A stretch of 64,000 nucleotides of DNA, taken from Triatoma infestans (lineage: Eukaryota > Arthropoda > Insecta > Hemiptera > Reduviidae). The stretch spans positions 169,679-233,678 of the forward strand of contig JAAEAF010000400.1 of the NCBI GenBank assembly GCA_011037195.1, written 5' to 3'. Both the position numbers and the translations under genes were made by a program. Positions within the stretch are counted from its first letter, which is position 1, and each line of letters starts with the position of its first letter. Shown piece by piece: positions 1-11,829 of this stretch. Below the pieces are notes generated by a model, which had not been told where the DNA came from, did not search any database, and saw nothing but the letters and a program-made list of their open reading frames with translations.

Positions 1-215
1 TAGTTAAATATTAGATTCTTTCTGCAATCTTATTAAATTGGTTCTTAATTTGTATGACTCTATATAACCTGTTCTGTATTGCCGCTAGAAGTCCGGCTAA
101 ATAGAGTTGAATCATGTCACTTTTATACACTAGTGAGGGAAAGTAGTGTGTAACTCATTTGAGTGTGAAAGTTGAACTTTTTTCACTAAATTTAGTGTAA
201 TAATCCGTCAGTCAC

Positions 216-860
216 CATCTTCATACTATGGGAAAGGTAAATAGGAGAGTACCGCATAAAATTACACCTCAGGAGAATGGATTCTTGTCAACTTCTTTTA
301 AAAATCCAACTGACATGAGCTTCTACAAAAGGATAGTGACATGTGCTGTTGAGAAGTGGATTTACTGGCGAAATCCTGAGGCAGGTGACATTGGTTGGAT
401 CGCGGTTAAACGGCATTTCCGTTTGGCGCAAGGAGGCAATTGAAGAAAAAGTCGATGATGTGCATTTTCTGGGATCTATGAATTCGTTTCCAATGGACTC
501 TCCATGAATTCCGACCTTTACTGCAACAACTAGATAGAATGTACTCAAAAATGGCCCAGCGTTATCCGCCTTTGTCAATTGCAAACAAGTATTGTTTGTC
601 TCTTCGTAAAAAGAAAAATTTGAAGAACTTGATGGCATTGAACTTCTTTTCATACCCACCCCTTAATCCAGACTTAGCTCGAGTCGACTACCATTTGTTT
701 CGGTTCCACTTTTGGCACACTTTTTTGCGGGAGAAAATTTAAAAACTTGACCGAAGTTGAAACTAGAGTGCAGGAGTTATTGTTTTGAATCCAGACCCAA
801 AGAATGGTATCAGCAAGAAGGGAACCAAACAACTACACAATGTGCTATGTTTTGAACATT
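216..860 (+). pseudogene. mariner-family transposase, decayed
   Basis: Remnant of a Tc1/mariner DDD-type transposase that would cut and paste its own element at TA sites. Seen in three frames in order: a piece with VPHKIT followed by IVTCAVEKWIYW (the region of the first catalytic Asp, here disturbed), then MNSDLYCNN near 505-530, then NPDLARVDYHLFR at 672-710, the signature just after the second catalytic region. Several frameshifts and stops separate them, and the HDNARPH-type block is missing, so it cannot be functional. The ends carry no terminal inverted repeats that I can pair. Identification rests on order and spacing of the mariner motifs; subfamily not assigned. Confidence 0.75.
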
Positions 861-1539
861 AATAAAAAAGTAAAAAATGCGTAATAGATAATAAAAAATG
901 GATTTTGTATTGAAAAACGGTCTTTGTTTGTTAATACACTCTATTATATTCAATCCTTAAAAGTTTTTTCAGTAGAAAGTTGGCAACACTATGATTACTT
1001 TTAATCACTACGAGTAAACATGTTTGTTTAATCACTAGAGATTAAAAGGACAATTTTATTCACTTATTTTAATGGAATGATGTAGACATTATTTTATTCA
1101 ACCAGGGTAGAAATATCTTGGTGCAGTAAATAACCTGGAAAGAAATGATAATATAAGTATATTCAAATTGAAGGACAGTGTATACAGGAAACATCTTCCG
1201 CCTGATAAATATTTACATATGCACATAGTGGCCGTTACGCTCTGGGAAATTCTGCAACATTATGGTCAATGTAATTTTTTCTGCTAAATCTCCATCAATG
1301 TATTGATTTAATGTCTCCAAAAGTTAAGACTTTATTCTCTCAAATGTTTTGTCATAAGATACAATAATTATCGAGAACGTAAATATTCGAGCCGAGATAT
1401 TTACTGCTGTCTACTACACAGTTCAAAATGACGACTTTTCTTCATACTTTTAATTCTCTTGTATTAGGAGTATTTAATTATCTTTAATGTTATCTATAGA
1501 AGACTCTAAGCTCTATAAATACCACTTTTTTGAGTAAAG
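861..1539. other. AT-rich stretch without recognisable gene
   Basis: No coding, RNA or repeat signal recognised, apart from short oligo-A/T runs. Confidence 0.5.
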
Positions 1540-2110
1540 CTTAATCTTACTTTTCACCCGAAACACCCGCACTCTTCACCCAAAACACCCCCACTCTTCA
1601 CCCAAAAAACCCCCTAAAATGAACTTTCGCGGAAAAAGTTTCAAATAAAAGTGATGTCTCTATATATATAGTTAGTGTTACAAATTTAATGGAATCTGTC
1701 GGTGTTTTATGAAGAAAATCGCAGACAACTAATAAAATACCCCGTTGTACGAGTTTTTTCATAGTCAGAATGTTTGCAACATATAATTCTATTATTTAAA
1801 TGAAGGAATCGTACCGTATAATAAACTAAATTAACCCTTTAGAGGAAAACATAACCCTGCCTTTCTCCAAAAAGCTGTCTTAATGAATTTTCCCAGAGAA
1901 GAGTAGAACCATTTCAAATAAAAGTTGTAACTGTTAATATGCCTAGTTGTTATATTAAGTTTAAAGAAAATCGTTTATTTTTCGAGAAAATTGCAAAAAA
2001 TTCCTGGAATCAGTAAAGTGATACTTCCTGTTGCGGAATGTTACAGAAAACTTGGTGCCGGATCACATGGTGATGCCTAAATTTTGATACCTCTGCACCC
2101 CTTAGGGTTC
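1540..2110 (-). repeat. family R interspersed repeat, internal part, reverse copy
   Basis: Carries the blocks that recur through the window: a C-rich ACCCCC stretch, then AATGAATTTTC, then TTTCAAATAAAAGT, then AAGAAAATCG and AGTAAAGTG.TACTTCC. Two such modules lie in tandem here (1555-1740 and 1845-2110). Orientation is opposite to the fullest copy at 37345-38040. No protein coding potential. Confidence 0.6.
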
Positions 2111-2509
2111 GAATTTCGAAGAATCCTTTCTTAATGAATTTCTACGCCACAAAAAGAACCTACTGTTCAAATTTCATGTTTAGCTTCATGTTGTCTAGCT
2201 CAATGAATCATTGAGTCGGTCAGTCAGTTAGGACGTTCTCTTTTTGTGTATAAAAGATATATATATAATAATACCAACCACCATAACAACTATACAATAA
2301 TATCATTGTACACATATGAACATGTTACTTGAGTGGTATGAATGTCGACCATCCAGAGTTGGGAGCCAACCATTAGTTTGCCATTATAGCAAGCTTGCAC
2401 AGCAGCTATCCTGGAGGCGTCATGCGTTTCCTTTAGACCGCTTCAGCCTCCTAGGAAGTTTTGTAGGAAGTGTTCTGGTTGACAAATTCTATATCAGAAG
2501 ATTATGATG

Positions 2510-2960
2510 AGAGTTTAATTTGGAATGGAATTTTGTGTAGCGAGACGTAGAAGGGAGCATCAACTATGCTCATGATCAACTGTTTTGAGGATCTTAGATT
2601 GTAAGCATTGAAGTCAGTCAAGGTTGGACTGTTCAGTGCCGTAGAGTTCTATTGCCGAGGCCAGAAGAGCAGTGTACAGGTTTTTCTGGTTCGTTAGAGT
2701 CAGAAACGAGATTTGATCATTTGCCAAGTAGTCTTTTTAGCATTTTATATCTTAAATTGCAGTTAATTCGTATGAGTCTAGATATAGTTCAAAGGATCGT
2801 ACTTGGTTTACAATAGGAATGTTAATATTGCTGAAGTAAAGAGGAGAAAGAGTGTTTCTGTTTAAGGTGGTGAATATTGTGTGTGTTTGAATTTAAGTTC
2901 GTTTGCCTTGATCTTCTACTACCAGAGCCATGAAATATAATTTATTATTTATACTTTTTT
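2510..2960 (-). pseudogene. Jockey-like non-LTR retrotransposon RT, C-terminal fragment
   Basis: On the minus strand the translation gives, over several frames, a short YLDSYE segment, LYTALLASAIELYGTE, then QSKILKT and IVDAPFYVS. This is the usual order at the C-terminal side of Jockey-clade reverse transcriptases, the thumb and connection region after the YADD palm. Stops and frameshifts interrupt it, and no palm motif is left. It is a short dead fragment. Family assignment comes from motif order read by eye; clade is less certain than the RT identity. Confidence 0.5.
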
Positions 2961-3500
2961 TGGTTGAAGTGAAATTCCATAATATTTAAAAACAGTTTTC
3001 AACAACAAATCATTGTCATTTTTATTTAAGCCCATCATCATTCCATATGAATACTAAAATACATAATGATAATTTAAATAATTCATATAAACTAATTAAA
3101 TCGAATAACTTTCCTAATTGCGGTTTCTAATTTGCATTTAATTCTGTATTAAACTTACAATTGGAATACGTTATAATTACAGCCAGTTGAATTGCCAGAA
3201 TGAAATTGTAATGGTAGATTCCACAGGGCGTTGAATCAATAAAAAAAAAAATCTGATGTGAAACACTCACACGACTTTCTCTTAATCCAATTAATACAAT
3301 TTAATCATCAAATTATCATTGAAATTGCAATATTTACAATATTTAGTTGGGCTGGCCAAATTTTGGACAGCAGGTTCCATAGAAATTCAATTAGAAAGGA
3401 TTTTGCGAAATTCAAACCGTAAGGGGCTGAAAGAGGCGTCAATGTTTCTATGGAAAAAGATAATATAACACGCGAATGAGGGAGATGAAATTAATAATTT
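2961..3500. other. AT-rich spacer with a family R end
   Basis: Mostly featureless. At 3249-3292 it holds a reverse copy of the family R right end (TGTGAAACACTCACACGAC followed by TTTCTCTTA). Confidence 0.5.
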
Positions 3501-3504
3501 AACA

Positions 3505-3690
3505 CGTATTTAAATTTGTAACGCGGAGGTCCCGAGTTCGAGTCCAGTGCTGCCCCTTAGATTTTTTCTTCCTAGGAGCCTCTACAGTTCACTGTTCAGT
3601 GACGAACAGTGTTGTCTGAAGGGTGAGAACACTTCTGGAGACCGGTATTGCATTGAGAAAAATGTCTTAAATAAAAGACAGAAGAAAGTA
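3505..3690 (+). repeat. tRNA-derived SINE, partial copy 1
   Basis: Starts within the tRNA-like head at a box B match (GAGTTCGAGTCC, 3534-3545) and continues through the body shared with the other SINE copies (TCTTCCTAGGAGCC, CAGTTCACTGT, GTGTTGTCTGAAG, GAGAACACT). It ends in ATGTCTTAAATAAAAGACAG. Box A is missing, so it is 5'-truncated. Confidence 0.7.
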
Positions 3691-3699
3691 ATTAGGTGC

Positions 3700-4135
3700 C
3701 TCGCTCCCTTTCATTGGTAGTGAACTGTGTCTTCAGGCACATGTCTTTCAAGCTTCTAGTTGTAGATAGTTTCACAGCATTCATCCCTATGGATGAGCTC
3801 AGTGGGTTGTCGGCGGACTAAGATGCTCTTTGGGGATCCAGCCAGGGCTATTAGTGAGAGGTTGCTGTATCTTTCACGACCTCTCTCAGGCATCTGGTTG
3901 GATCCGTTACGGGGCATTATGATTTAAGGAGACACCTCTACGTAATAAGGTTCATGCCAGACCTCTTTTGTAGAGTTTGTGAGACAGAGGAAGAAATATC
4001 CATCCATCTTATGGCAGATACTTAGGGTTGTGAGGAAATGAGGTTCAGGACCTTTGGTCGGAACAGGTTGTCTGCGGAAAAGCTTAGACTATTTCCCTTT
4101 AAGGAGGATTTCTTCGGACTGCGGTGAATCTTAGA
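3700..4135 (+). pseudogene. non-LTR retrotransposon C-terminal (zinc-knuckle-like) fragment
   Basis: Translation across two frames gives TGHYDLRRHLY, then FCRVCETEEEISIHL and MRFRTFG. This matches the C-terminal region of R1/LOA/Outcast-type non-LTR ORF2 proteins: a TGH..L..HL motif followed by a C..C......H....C knuckle. The frame breaks before TGHYDL, and a stop falls inside the knuckle where the last Cys would lie. It adjoins the SINE at 3505-3690 directly. Dead remnant; no RT palm nearby. Confidence 0.6.
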
Positions 4136-6990
4136 TGGTTTAGAACCCGGTTTGGATTTTTGTTCTAGATCTGATTTGTTGAATGCCTTTGGGATAGCTA
4201 TGTGGGCTCAGAAGGGTAGGGCTTTGGATAGGGTAGGGTTTGGTTCCTCCCCGCAGACGAATAATGTTATCAAGAAAGCGTAGTACCAATTCCACGCGAA
4301 CCAAGTCGCGGGCAAGAGCTGCGTGTTTTATTCGTAATGTGCGAGTGAATAAAAACTTTGTTTTTGCGATTCTATCGAAAACGGATTCAAATATTTGTCC
4401 TAAAGTTTGGTACATATGCACCCTTATTTCTAATTTATTACTTGGATTGGGGAAAATATTCTTTTTTGTTTGAAAAATTGATTTCATTGTGGTTTAGGAG
4501 CGAGAGATGAGAAGCATGGCTAACAACTACAGTGCCACATTAATAAACTATGACTTACCACGTGCTGACAGCTAACACCACTAACCATTTAGTAAACAAT
4601 TTTGACCTTTTTATGGAAAACTTGTCCATCAAAACTGTAAACATTGCAATGTGAGAATGTCATGTGTTCTACAAGTGCAGCGCTCTACTAGCCAAAAGTC
4701 GAAACTGTGATTTTTTTTTTTTTAGGGAAGGTTTAATTGTTGTCTCGTGTTTATGGTACCTTTTTTGAATTTTGTTTTCTTATTATATAAGTTAAATGTT
4801 ATTTAAACCAACTCATATTAATGAGAAGCATGTATATCTAAACTTATGTTATCTTTATGCAATTGTAACTTATGTGTTTGTGTGAATTTGATCTAAAATT
4901 AAAGTAACCATAACGTAAACATAAAGTGATCTTAAAGTCAATCTTGCCTTGTATCAAATACCAATTTTTGTTTCCACTTTCTCTTAATGCTGTTATTTGC
5001 TTGAAATAATCTGTTTTTACTATTACTTTTCTTTAAAAGAAACATAATACATGTACACTTTGTTTACATAAAACTTTAAATCATAATATCTTTACCGAAG
5101 AAAATATTTTTACCCAAGCAAATCATTATCAGTTGATTGAGTTTTAAAATTATGTATCTTTTCTCTCACTCTCTGTGGTACACTCCGTTATAAGTTTGAT
5201 AAAGATACTTTGTGCCTGGATGATTATAGACCAACTGAACCGATATGACTAACAAGATCAAAGCATTTATGTGTTCAGCATGAGTTATTTTGTTGAAATG
5301 AACTCAGATATTAAGTTTATATAATAATGCAGGTCAGTAGGAAGTTTAATACAGATTTTTTTAATTTCTTTTTTTTTGCAACATGGTGTTAACCTTGTTA
5401 GCACTACAAAATTATCTAGTCAGTTTTTAACGTTCTCTTACTGTTGTAAGAGGAAGTATTGCAATCCTGTCAAATGTTTGTTCACACGGAAATATGAGTC
5501 CGAAAAAGTGGTATTTTTAGAACTTGGTTTTACATTCTTAACGGGGAAACGCACTAACCTTAATAGAATAAAAGAACCTGCAACTCAAAATCCTCTGACC
5601 CACAGCTGATGCTCATTGCATCACGTGAAACTCCGATATAAGAGAGTTGATATAACGTTTGCGGAGAACGGTCCGCCAAAAATGAGTCTAAAGTGGGCAC
5701 ATTTTATATTCGATATTACGTAAAAATCGTTCTCGATACAAACTTTTTTTAACGTAGAATACTCCAATTTGTCAATTAAATCTGTGTGAACTGCAGTAAG
5801 TGAAGCTTGTGTCAATGTTTCACACAAAATTTTGTTATAGTCTACCTGTTCATTAGTGGCTTTGGAATACATTGTTTAGAAAATATATTTCCTTGTTATA
5901 GTCAAGTAAATGCAATAAATAAGCAACAATTGTTTTAAATAATTAATTAGTGTATGAATGAGTTGTGCCAATCAGTGTTACCATATTTCCTGGTGGTAAC
6001 AAATTTACTGCTGCATGAATCTCATTTGTAATGGTCTTTTGTGGTTTAATTTATTAGTGGGCCTTTATTTAATAATTTACGTTTGCATATTTTGAACATT
6101 TCTATATAGGTATGTACTGTTGTATAGTAATTAATTGTATATAATTTTGAACCTTTAAAGAATTATATAAAAAGGTCAAAGTATCAACCATGAAAAAAAA
6201 TCTCAAAATTCTTACTTATTACGATTAGTAGAATAAAATTGTATTTACACGTAGACTTGAATTATTGTTTTTTGATGTTATTTTTCGAGGGGGGAGGAAT
6301 GGATGAAACCTGAGCCATGAACGAAATTCGTTTGATTTGGGAAAATTTCACTCGTAGCAAAAAAGAATCGACCACTGAGTCTAGATCATCACCACGTAAT
6401 TTAATCAGTAATTTCATATTGTTGACGACATTCTATGTGCAAACACTGATAACCTATGGAGCCACAATCGATCTTTTCTGTTGTAGTCGATTTGGTTTTA
6501 TGGCCACGGCATTGAAAACAGATAGAATGTGACTTACACTAGCAGGGATGTTATTTTTTTTTCTGTAAAAAGTTAAGCACTGCAATTTGAACAGATACTG
6601 CTAAATAAGATAGGTAGTTGCGTAATGTGTACAAGAGTTTGAGAAGTTGGCTTGGTTAAATGCTGGGTAAAGTAACATGAGTTAGCATTGTGAGGATGGT
6701 TCACCGTTGTGATAACAAGTTGGTACTCCCACTGGTGTACTGCCTACTTTCTGGACTACAACAGCACTTAGAGAGTCAACTAAACAAACAAACGCTTGTT
6801 TTTTGCTTTTTCCCAAATTTTTAAACTGGTCCTTATGTTCCATGTGTATGTGTACAATAGTACACACTGCTTAGTTATTTTTGCAAGTGCCAATTGAAAT
6901 TTTACTCAGGTGGAAAAGTCTGCTCAAGTGCAAATGTAAATTTAAAGAAGTAGGAAAATCTTTTTAATTTTCCTCTCACACCTGGTAAGG
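4136..6990. other. AT-rich stretch without recognisable gene
   Basis: Several open frames of 60-115 codons occur (for example 4140-4487 minus and 4240-4473 plus, mutually antisense) but none shows domain motifs or protein-like composition. A small family R left-end fragment (AAGAGGAAGTATTGCAATC) lies at 5448-5466. Confidence 0.45.
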
Positions 6991-6999
6991 CTTTTCAGT

Positions 7000-7515
7000 A
7001 GAAATACATGTTTCGAGGTCCTAAGAGGAGGAAAAGAATGCTTTTAGCGAGCCGTGTGTTTGTGTGTGAGTGGGTAAGTGAACGAAATTTCTCAAAACCG
7101 AAAAATTACAGCAGCTCAAACTAAATTACTTTTAGGTACCTTCGGTATATCTGACACGAAGATTTCGGTCACAGTCCAACTACCTAATTTTGCGATGTTT
7201 ATCTACGCACATAAACTTACATCTATTATATTATTTGTAATTGAAAGATTTTTTCTTAAAAATTTATTTTTGGAGTTTTGAGGAAGGAGTGAGAAAGAGC
7301 AGCATCAAGGTTTCCGGTAAAGTGACAGTGCATTAAATACTTTAAATAATTAAATAGGAGGTGGCACCTACCTATATAATATTAAGATGCAATAAAAGAA
7401 GGCTAGAATTACAAATTTGCAGAAAATCATTAAGCGGTAATACAGTTTTATAGAAAGGGCTTCTGCTTATTGAGGAGAGGGGGGGGAGTCTAAATGCAGT
7501 AAGAAAAAGTCGTGT
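7000..7515 (+). repeat. family R repeat copy, forward
   Basis: Contains the GTAGAAATACATGTTTCGAGG block, a short TGTGTGTTTGTGTGTG tract (7050-7068), CTCAAAACCGAAAAAT, CTGACACGAAGATTTCGG, and the right end AAGAAAAAGTCGTGTTGAG near 7501. The left end is missing. Confidence 0.6.
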
Positions 7516-7524
7516 TGAGTGTAA

Positions 7525-7770
7525 CACACCATTAGATTAGCTCCTCAATGGTATGGCGCTGGATTTGCAATCGTGGAAGTTCCCGGGTTCGAGTCCTGCT
7601 GGGCTGCCCTTATATTTTTCTCTTCCTAGAATCCACTACAGCTCACGCACTGCCCGGTGATGAGCGGTGTTGTGATATACTGTCCGAGTGAACATTGTCC
7701 GGAGGTCGGCAGTGCTCACTACCCGAAAGCTCGGGGTTGATGTACATTCTTGAGGGAATTTGGTCAGCTT
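7525..7770 (+). repeat. tRNA-derived SINE copy 2
   Basis: Head 7535-7600 has a tRNA-like stretch ending in a perfect box B (GGGTTCGAGTCC, 7584-7595). The shared SINE body follows: TCTTCCTAGAATCC, TACAGCTCACGCACTG, CCCGGTGATGAGCGG, TGTCCGGAGGTCGGCAGTGC. The A-rich tail seen in other copies is not clear here. Confidence 0.7.
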
Positions 7771-8061
7771 TAATAAGACAAACTTTACTTCACCAACATC
7801 AGGACTACAAAATAACAAATAGCAATAATTAAACAAAAAACAGCAAACACACTCCTTTTATGATACAAACAAGATTAAAATAATAACAATAATTTGTATT
7901 CTGTATAGAGGTCTAGCGGAGTTTTTTCTATAATAAATACAGTTATGGATGTTAAAACATATTTCTATGAAAACTACAATTAATTAATAAATTTATATAG
8001 CAAAGCTAATACGGTAAGATAACATTATAATAATCAAAGTGTTGGAGAAATAAAATATAAC

Positions 8062-8600
8062 CTAAACATAAATGATATTACCCAACCAAATTACAATACA
8101 TTGCATTAAGATTAGAATATCAGATTTTTTATTGCAAGCATTAGGGATACCTGTTTTATCAATATTTTTCAATTTATTATATTTTTTCTCTAATATTTTA
8201 ACATTTTTATAATCAATGTTATTGCCATTTTCCAAAGAATGCTGTGCAAGAGTACAGAGCTGTTTTTTGTATTTTTTTGATGAGTGTTCAGATATCCTGC
8301 TTTTTAAATATTTTTTCACTTCTCCGGCAGGATTGCAGGACCATCCTTACAATGTGATTTGTAAACAAGACTACTTTGCTGTTCAATAGGAATTTTAGTT
8401 TTTGTTTTTGAAAAGATTATGTCAATTAAAGTGTTCTTTATTCTAAAGGTTATGTTGCTAGTCTTGTTTAGAGTTCGTTTGAGTCTTTCAGTCAGTCCTT
8501 TAATGTAAACTACGTTTGTTTCTTCTATGGAGTCCAATGAAACATGTGAATTAATAAGATTAATATATTGTTGTAGAAGGATTTATGTTTTTGTTATAAT
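8062..8600 (-). pseudogene. Penelope-like element, C-terminal part with GIY-YIG region remnant
   Basis: Two overlapping minus-strand frames join at about 8316-8330. The first (8537 downward) has VVYIKGLTERLKR, then KTKIPIEQQSSLVYKSHCKDG. The second carries SRISEH and TLAQHSLENGN. This is the order found after the RT in Penelope-like elements: a linker with Y(I/V)KGL, then the GIY-YIG endonuclease start (VYK..C..C), then a conserved R..EH and the H residue block. The Y.GQT stretch is lost at the frameshift. The RT is not present upstream. It differs in sequence from the two PLEs at 41500 and 53815, so it is a separate family. Confidence 0.65.
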
Positions 8601-9729
8601 TAAAAATGTTACTGATCAGTTGGGGGGGGGGAGTTATTTATAAATAAAGTATAATGTACGATGGCCGAGTAAATTTAGTTTATTAAAACTGACCAAATAT
8701 CCACAAGAATGTCACATCATCCGTTGTAAAAGTTCTCTTAGTGGAAATATTAACGCGGTTTATTTATATACGAGTAGTGAATAGTTTGAAAATGTCAAAG
8801 TTGAACTTCCTGCGATTGTTCTTTATCGAGATATTTTGTTCGTACACTCAATAAAATTGTTTATTTGAAGTTATATATGTTTCGTTTTTTGCTTCAAAAT
8901 TGTAAAAGATTTGCAGGAGAAGCATTAGTTTTCTTATAAATTCTGGTCGTCATCCCGGCACTTGAATAAATAATAAAATAGTCCAAGCATTTTGACTTCT
9001 ATCGTAATTAAACAAAACAAAACAAAAATTAAAAAGAAGTTTCTAATAACTGTAAGCGCAATTTTAACGGAAAATGTTACCATTTAAGTGAGTAAAACGT
9101 AACAGACAGTATAGCAGTGGAAGTGGCACTTCTTCCTGGAAAGAGTAAACATCCGGCCGTAGCGTAAAACGGGTAATCCGATAGGAAATAGAGTGTAGGA
9201 AACGTTTAAAGAGAATTAAATTTTACTGGTCATAAATCTTTTTAATTGATCGATTAATAAATTATTTATCACGTCCAGGTGGCATGCATGAGGCCGTTAA
9301 CGAGAATGAAGGAGTGTCATGAATATGTTGATCATACAAGTAAGTTTGAAAGAAAGAAAAATGGTTACAAATCAATTTACTATGAAATTTGTTGAGAATT
9401 GTATGAAAACTATGAATGATGATACTGTGTAATCTGGTGAAATGACTTTCTCTCATTGCAATAATATAGTCATCACAATTATAAAATGGATAAATTGTCT
9501 TTATTGGTAATCACAAATAGCACGTAAATATTGAATATGATTACACTGTAATCCAAAAGAGAGCGCTAAAGCATTGAACAAACTCAATGTTTGAAATGAA
9601 ACGTCACAGATTCCTTAGAAAACAACTTCCTTAGGGCTGCTGCAAATAAAAATGATAGGTTTATATCTGAACAGTTACTATTTTAAAAATCAATGAAAAA
9701 TGTTCTCGACCAGTCAATGTTGTAATATG
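8601..9729. other. AT-rich stretch without recognisable gene
   Basis: Nothing recognised beyond simple AT-rich sequence. Confidence 0.45.
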
Positions 9730-9775
9730 TCTATAGACTTCCGGGTATTGGTCAATAAAATTTTTTTTTAGTTAA

Positions 9776-9818
9776 AGGTAAACGTTTCGATTATATTTCA
9801 TAATCTTCCTCAGTACCT
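9776..9818 (-). ncRNA. hammerhead-ribozyme-like motif, mirrored copy
   Basis: Same motif as at 10168-10210, on the minus strand in the left arm of the palindrome, with stem I, CTGAGGA, stem II, GAAAC and GTT all kept. Confidence 0.5.
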
Positions 9819-10167
9819 GTATACAACAACAAAATGAAAACAATAAATATAAAAAATATTATATGAAAATAAAAACTGAAAAATAGAATAGAGATGTTAT
9901 TGTTGCATTTTTATAATTGTATAAATTATATTCTATTATTTTAATATTAAGTATAATAGATTTAAGTTCTTTAGAAATAATAGATTACTTAATATTGAAA
10001 TAATAGAATAAATTAATTATAATACAATTATAAAAGTGCAACAATAACATCTGATGAAAACATCTTAGTTTGGTAGGTTATCTTAACACTCTTAGTATTT
10101 CTATTTTTCAGTTTTTATTTTCATGTAATATTTTTTATATTTATTGTTTTGATGTGTTGTTGTATAC

Positions 10168-10210
10168 AGGTACTGAGGAAGATTATGAAATATAATCGAA
10201 ACGTTTACCT
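10168..10210 (+). ncRNA. hammerhead-ribozyme-like motif
   Basis: Order seen: stem I strand AGGTA (10168-10172), core CTGAGGA (10173-10179), one extra A, stem II GATTAT/ATAATC closed by GAAAT (10181-10197), GAAAC (10198-10202), GT, T as cleavage site (GTT triplet, 10203-10205), stem I return strand TACCT (10206-10210). Stem III would be only AC/GU with no loop. Matches the CUGANGA, GAAA, NUH layout of hammerheads, except for the unpaired base before stem II. A mirrored copy lies at 9776-9818. Confidence 0.5.
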
Positions 10211-10270
10211 TTAACTAAAAAAAAAAAAATTTTTTTTTTTTTCATTGACCAATACCCGAAAATCTATAGA

Positions 10271-11829
10271 CATATACTATTTTAAATTTAAAGAAAACTG
10301 TTGACCAATTGCGAGAAAATTTCAAAAATCACACAAGCTTATTCTGTAAAGTCACACCGATTTTGATCAAATATGGAATTCCAGTAATGCTTCTAAAGTA
10401 CCTCAGTTATACAGATGGTAGAATAGTACATTGCACTTTGAAGTAGGATTTTCAAGAGGAAAGCTTAACAGTGCTTTGCCTCAGAACCGTCCCTCACCCA
10501 AAAAATCAATTGCAGTTGAGAAAGTAGTTCAAATTAAAGCGATTATTAGCGAATTAAAGCATTGTTAGGTTAGACCCTCTACGAAATTTAAAGAATATAG
10601 TTGAAGAATTTCAAAAACGAAAAAAAATGATAAGTCCCCAATTATTGGGTGTACAATAAGACAAGAAAGCAGACAATCCCGTGGGGGAGCTGGTGATTAC
10701 CAAACGAACACAATTTGATCCTGAGGTGAATATTATTCTTAAATACTAAAGACCTTGAACCAAGTCCAGCAATCAAACAGTTAATGATCAATATGAAAGT
10801 CGGAAAATTGGAAAAGGGAAATGGACGTCAGCAGATCAGATGAAGCCATGTAGAATAATATTATATTCAAGGGGTTGAGATTGTGTTAAGACTACTGGCC
10901 AGCCGAGATGTAGAATCAGCATTTGAAGTGTGCAGACTGCAAATCAGGAGCAAATGGGGTGGGGGGTGGGGTGGGTGGATGAGTCGCAATTAAGGGTAAA
11001 TTATGACCACTTTAGAGGACAACATAACCCCACCCCTCCCCTAAAAGCCCCCTTAAATGAATTTACCAGTAGGAATGTTTCAAATAAAAGGTGTAGCTCT
11101 AAAAGTAGTTCATATTTAATATATAAATCAAGAATATCTAATTTCCGCCGGAGGAAAGCTACCATCTCACAGAACATATACTAATACCTCTTGCGTAAAA
11201 CGTCTACAAAAGATATCCATCTGATATTTCCGTTAAGTCACAATTTACATATAGTCGCTTATCTAAGTACATTAAAGCACGCAGCGTTCAGAGTAACCTG
11301 ATTTGTATTGAATAATATTTTTAATTTTTTCGAATGAAAACTTAAAAGGATTTTTCCATTTGAAACTAATGATTTCCCTGTGAAATATAGTTGATCATTT
11401 CACAATCCATGACTTCCTGGGCAATACTGTTCAAAATTAACTATAAAAACACCGAACGGATTTCATTAAATTTTATATACTAAAGAGATCTATCATTTTT
11501 GTTGGTTAAGTCTTTTACGAGAGAGTTCATTTAAAGAAGTTCTGGAGCGAGGTTATGGTTCCCTCAAAGCGGTCATTTTGATTAAATTTAGGTTCTCCCA
11601 TTGATATGATATCAAAGACTATAAAAATGATAAATTTCGAGGAAAGTTGTCAATTATAAAACTATGTTAACTGCAGTAAGAGAAAGTCGTGTGAGTCCAG
11701 ATTTTTGTTTGCAAGCTTTGGATGTCTAATTTCCTGCTCTCTTTTTATTTTATAATTCTATTCTATCTTTTCTCTATCCCCGTTATTATTATCAAACACA
11801 CTTCATTAAACTTGCACTAGTTTTCTTAC
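10271..11829. repeat. family R fragments and unassigned sequence
   Basis: Reverse-oriented family R blocks at about 10310-10480 and 11020-11110 (C-rich block, AATGAATTTACC, TTTCAAATAAAAGG). A forward right end lies at 11675-11700 (AGTAAGAGAAAGTCGTGTGAG). The rest shows no recognised feature. Confidence 0.5.

Larger units (their letters stand above)
9730..10270. repeat. large palindrome (foldback element) with hammerhead-like motif in each arm
   Basis: The left arm (from about 9733) and right arm (to about 10268) are reverse complements over most of their length. The GGGTATTGGTCAAT block, the AGTTAAAGGTAAACG block, the GTATACAACAACA block and the ATGTTATTGTTGCA block each occur in mirrored order. 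The centre is near 9965; the right arm carries an extra segment of about 50 bp near 10055-10105. Arms are similar enough to suggest a fairly recent origin. The same core motif layout occurs in the PLE terminal repeats elsewhere in the window, so this may be an inverted PLE-type terminal repeat. Confidence 0.8.

Noticed and set aside
4140..4487. Antisense pair of open frames near 100 codons
   Set aside because: The two frames lie on opposite strands of the same DNA, show no motif, and begin in sequence next to a retrotransposon fragment.
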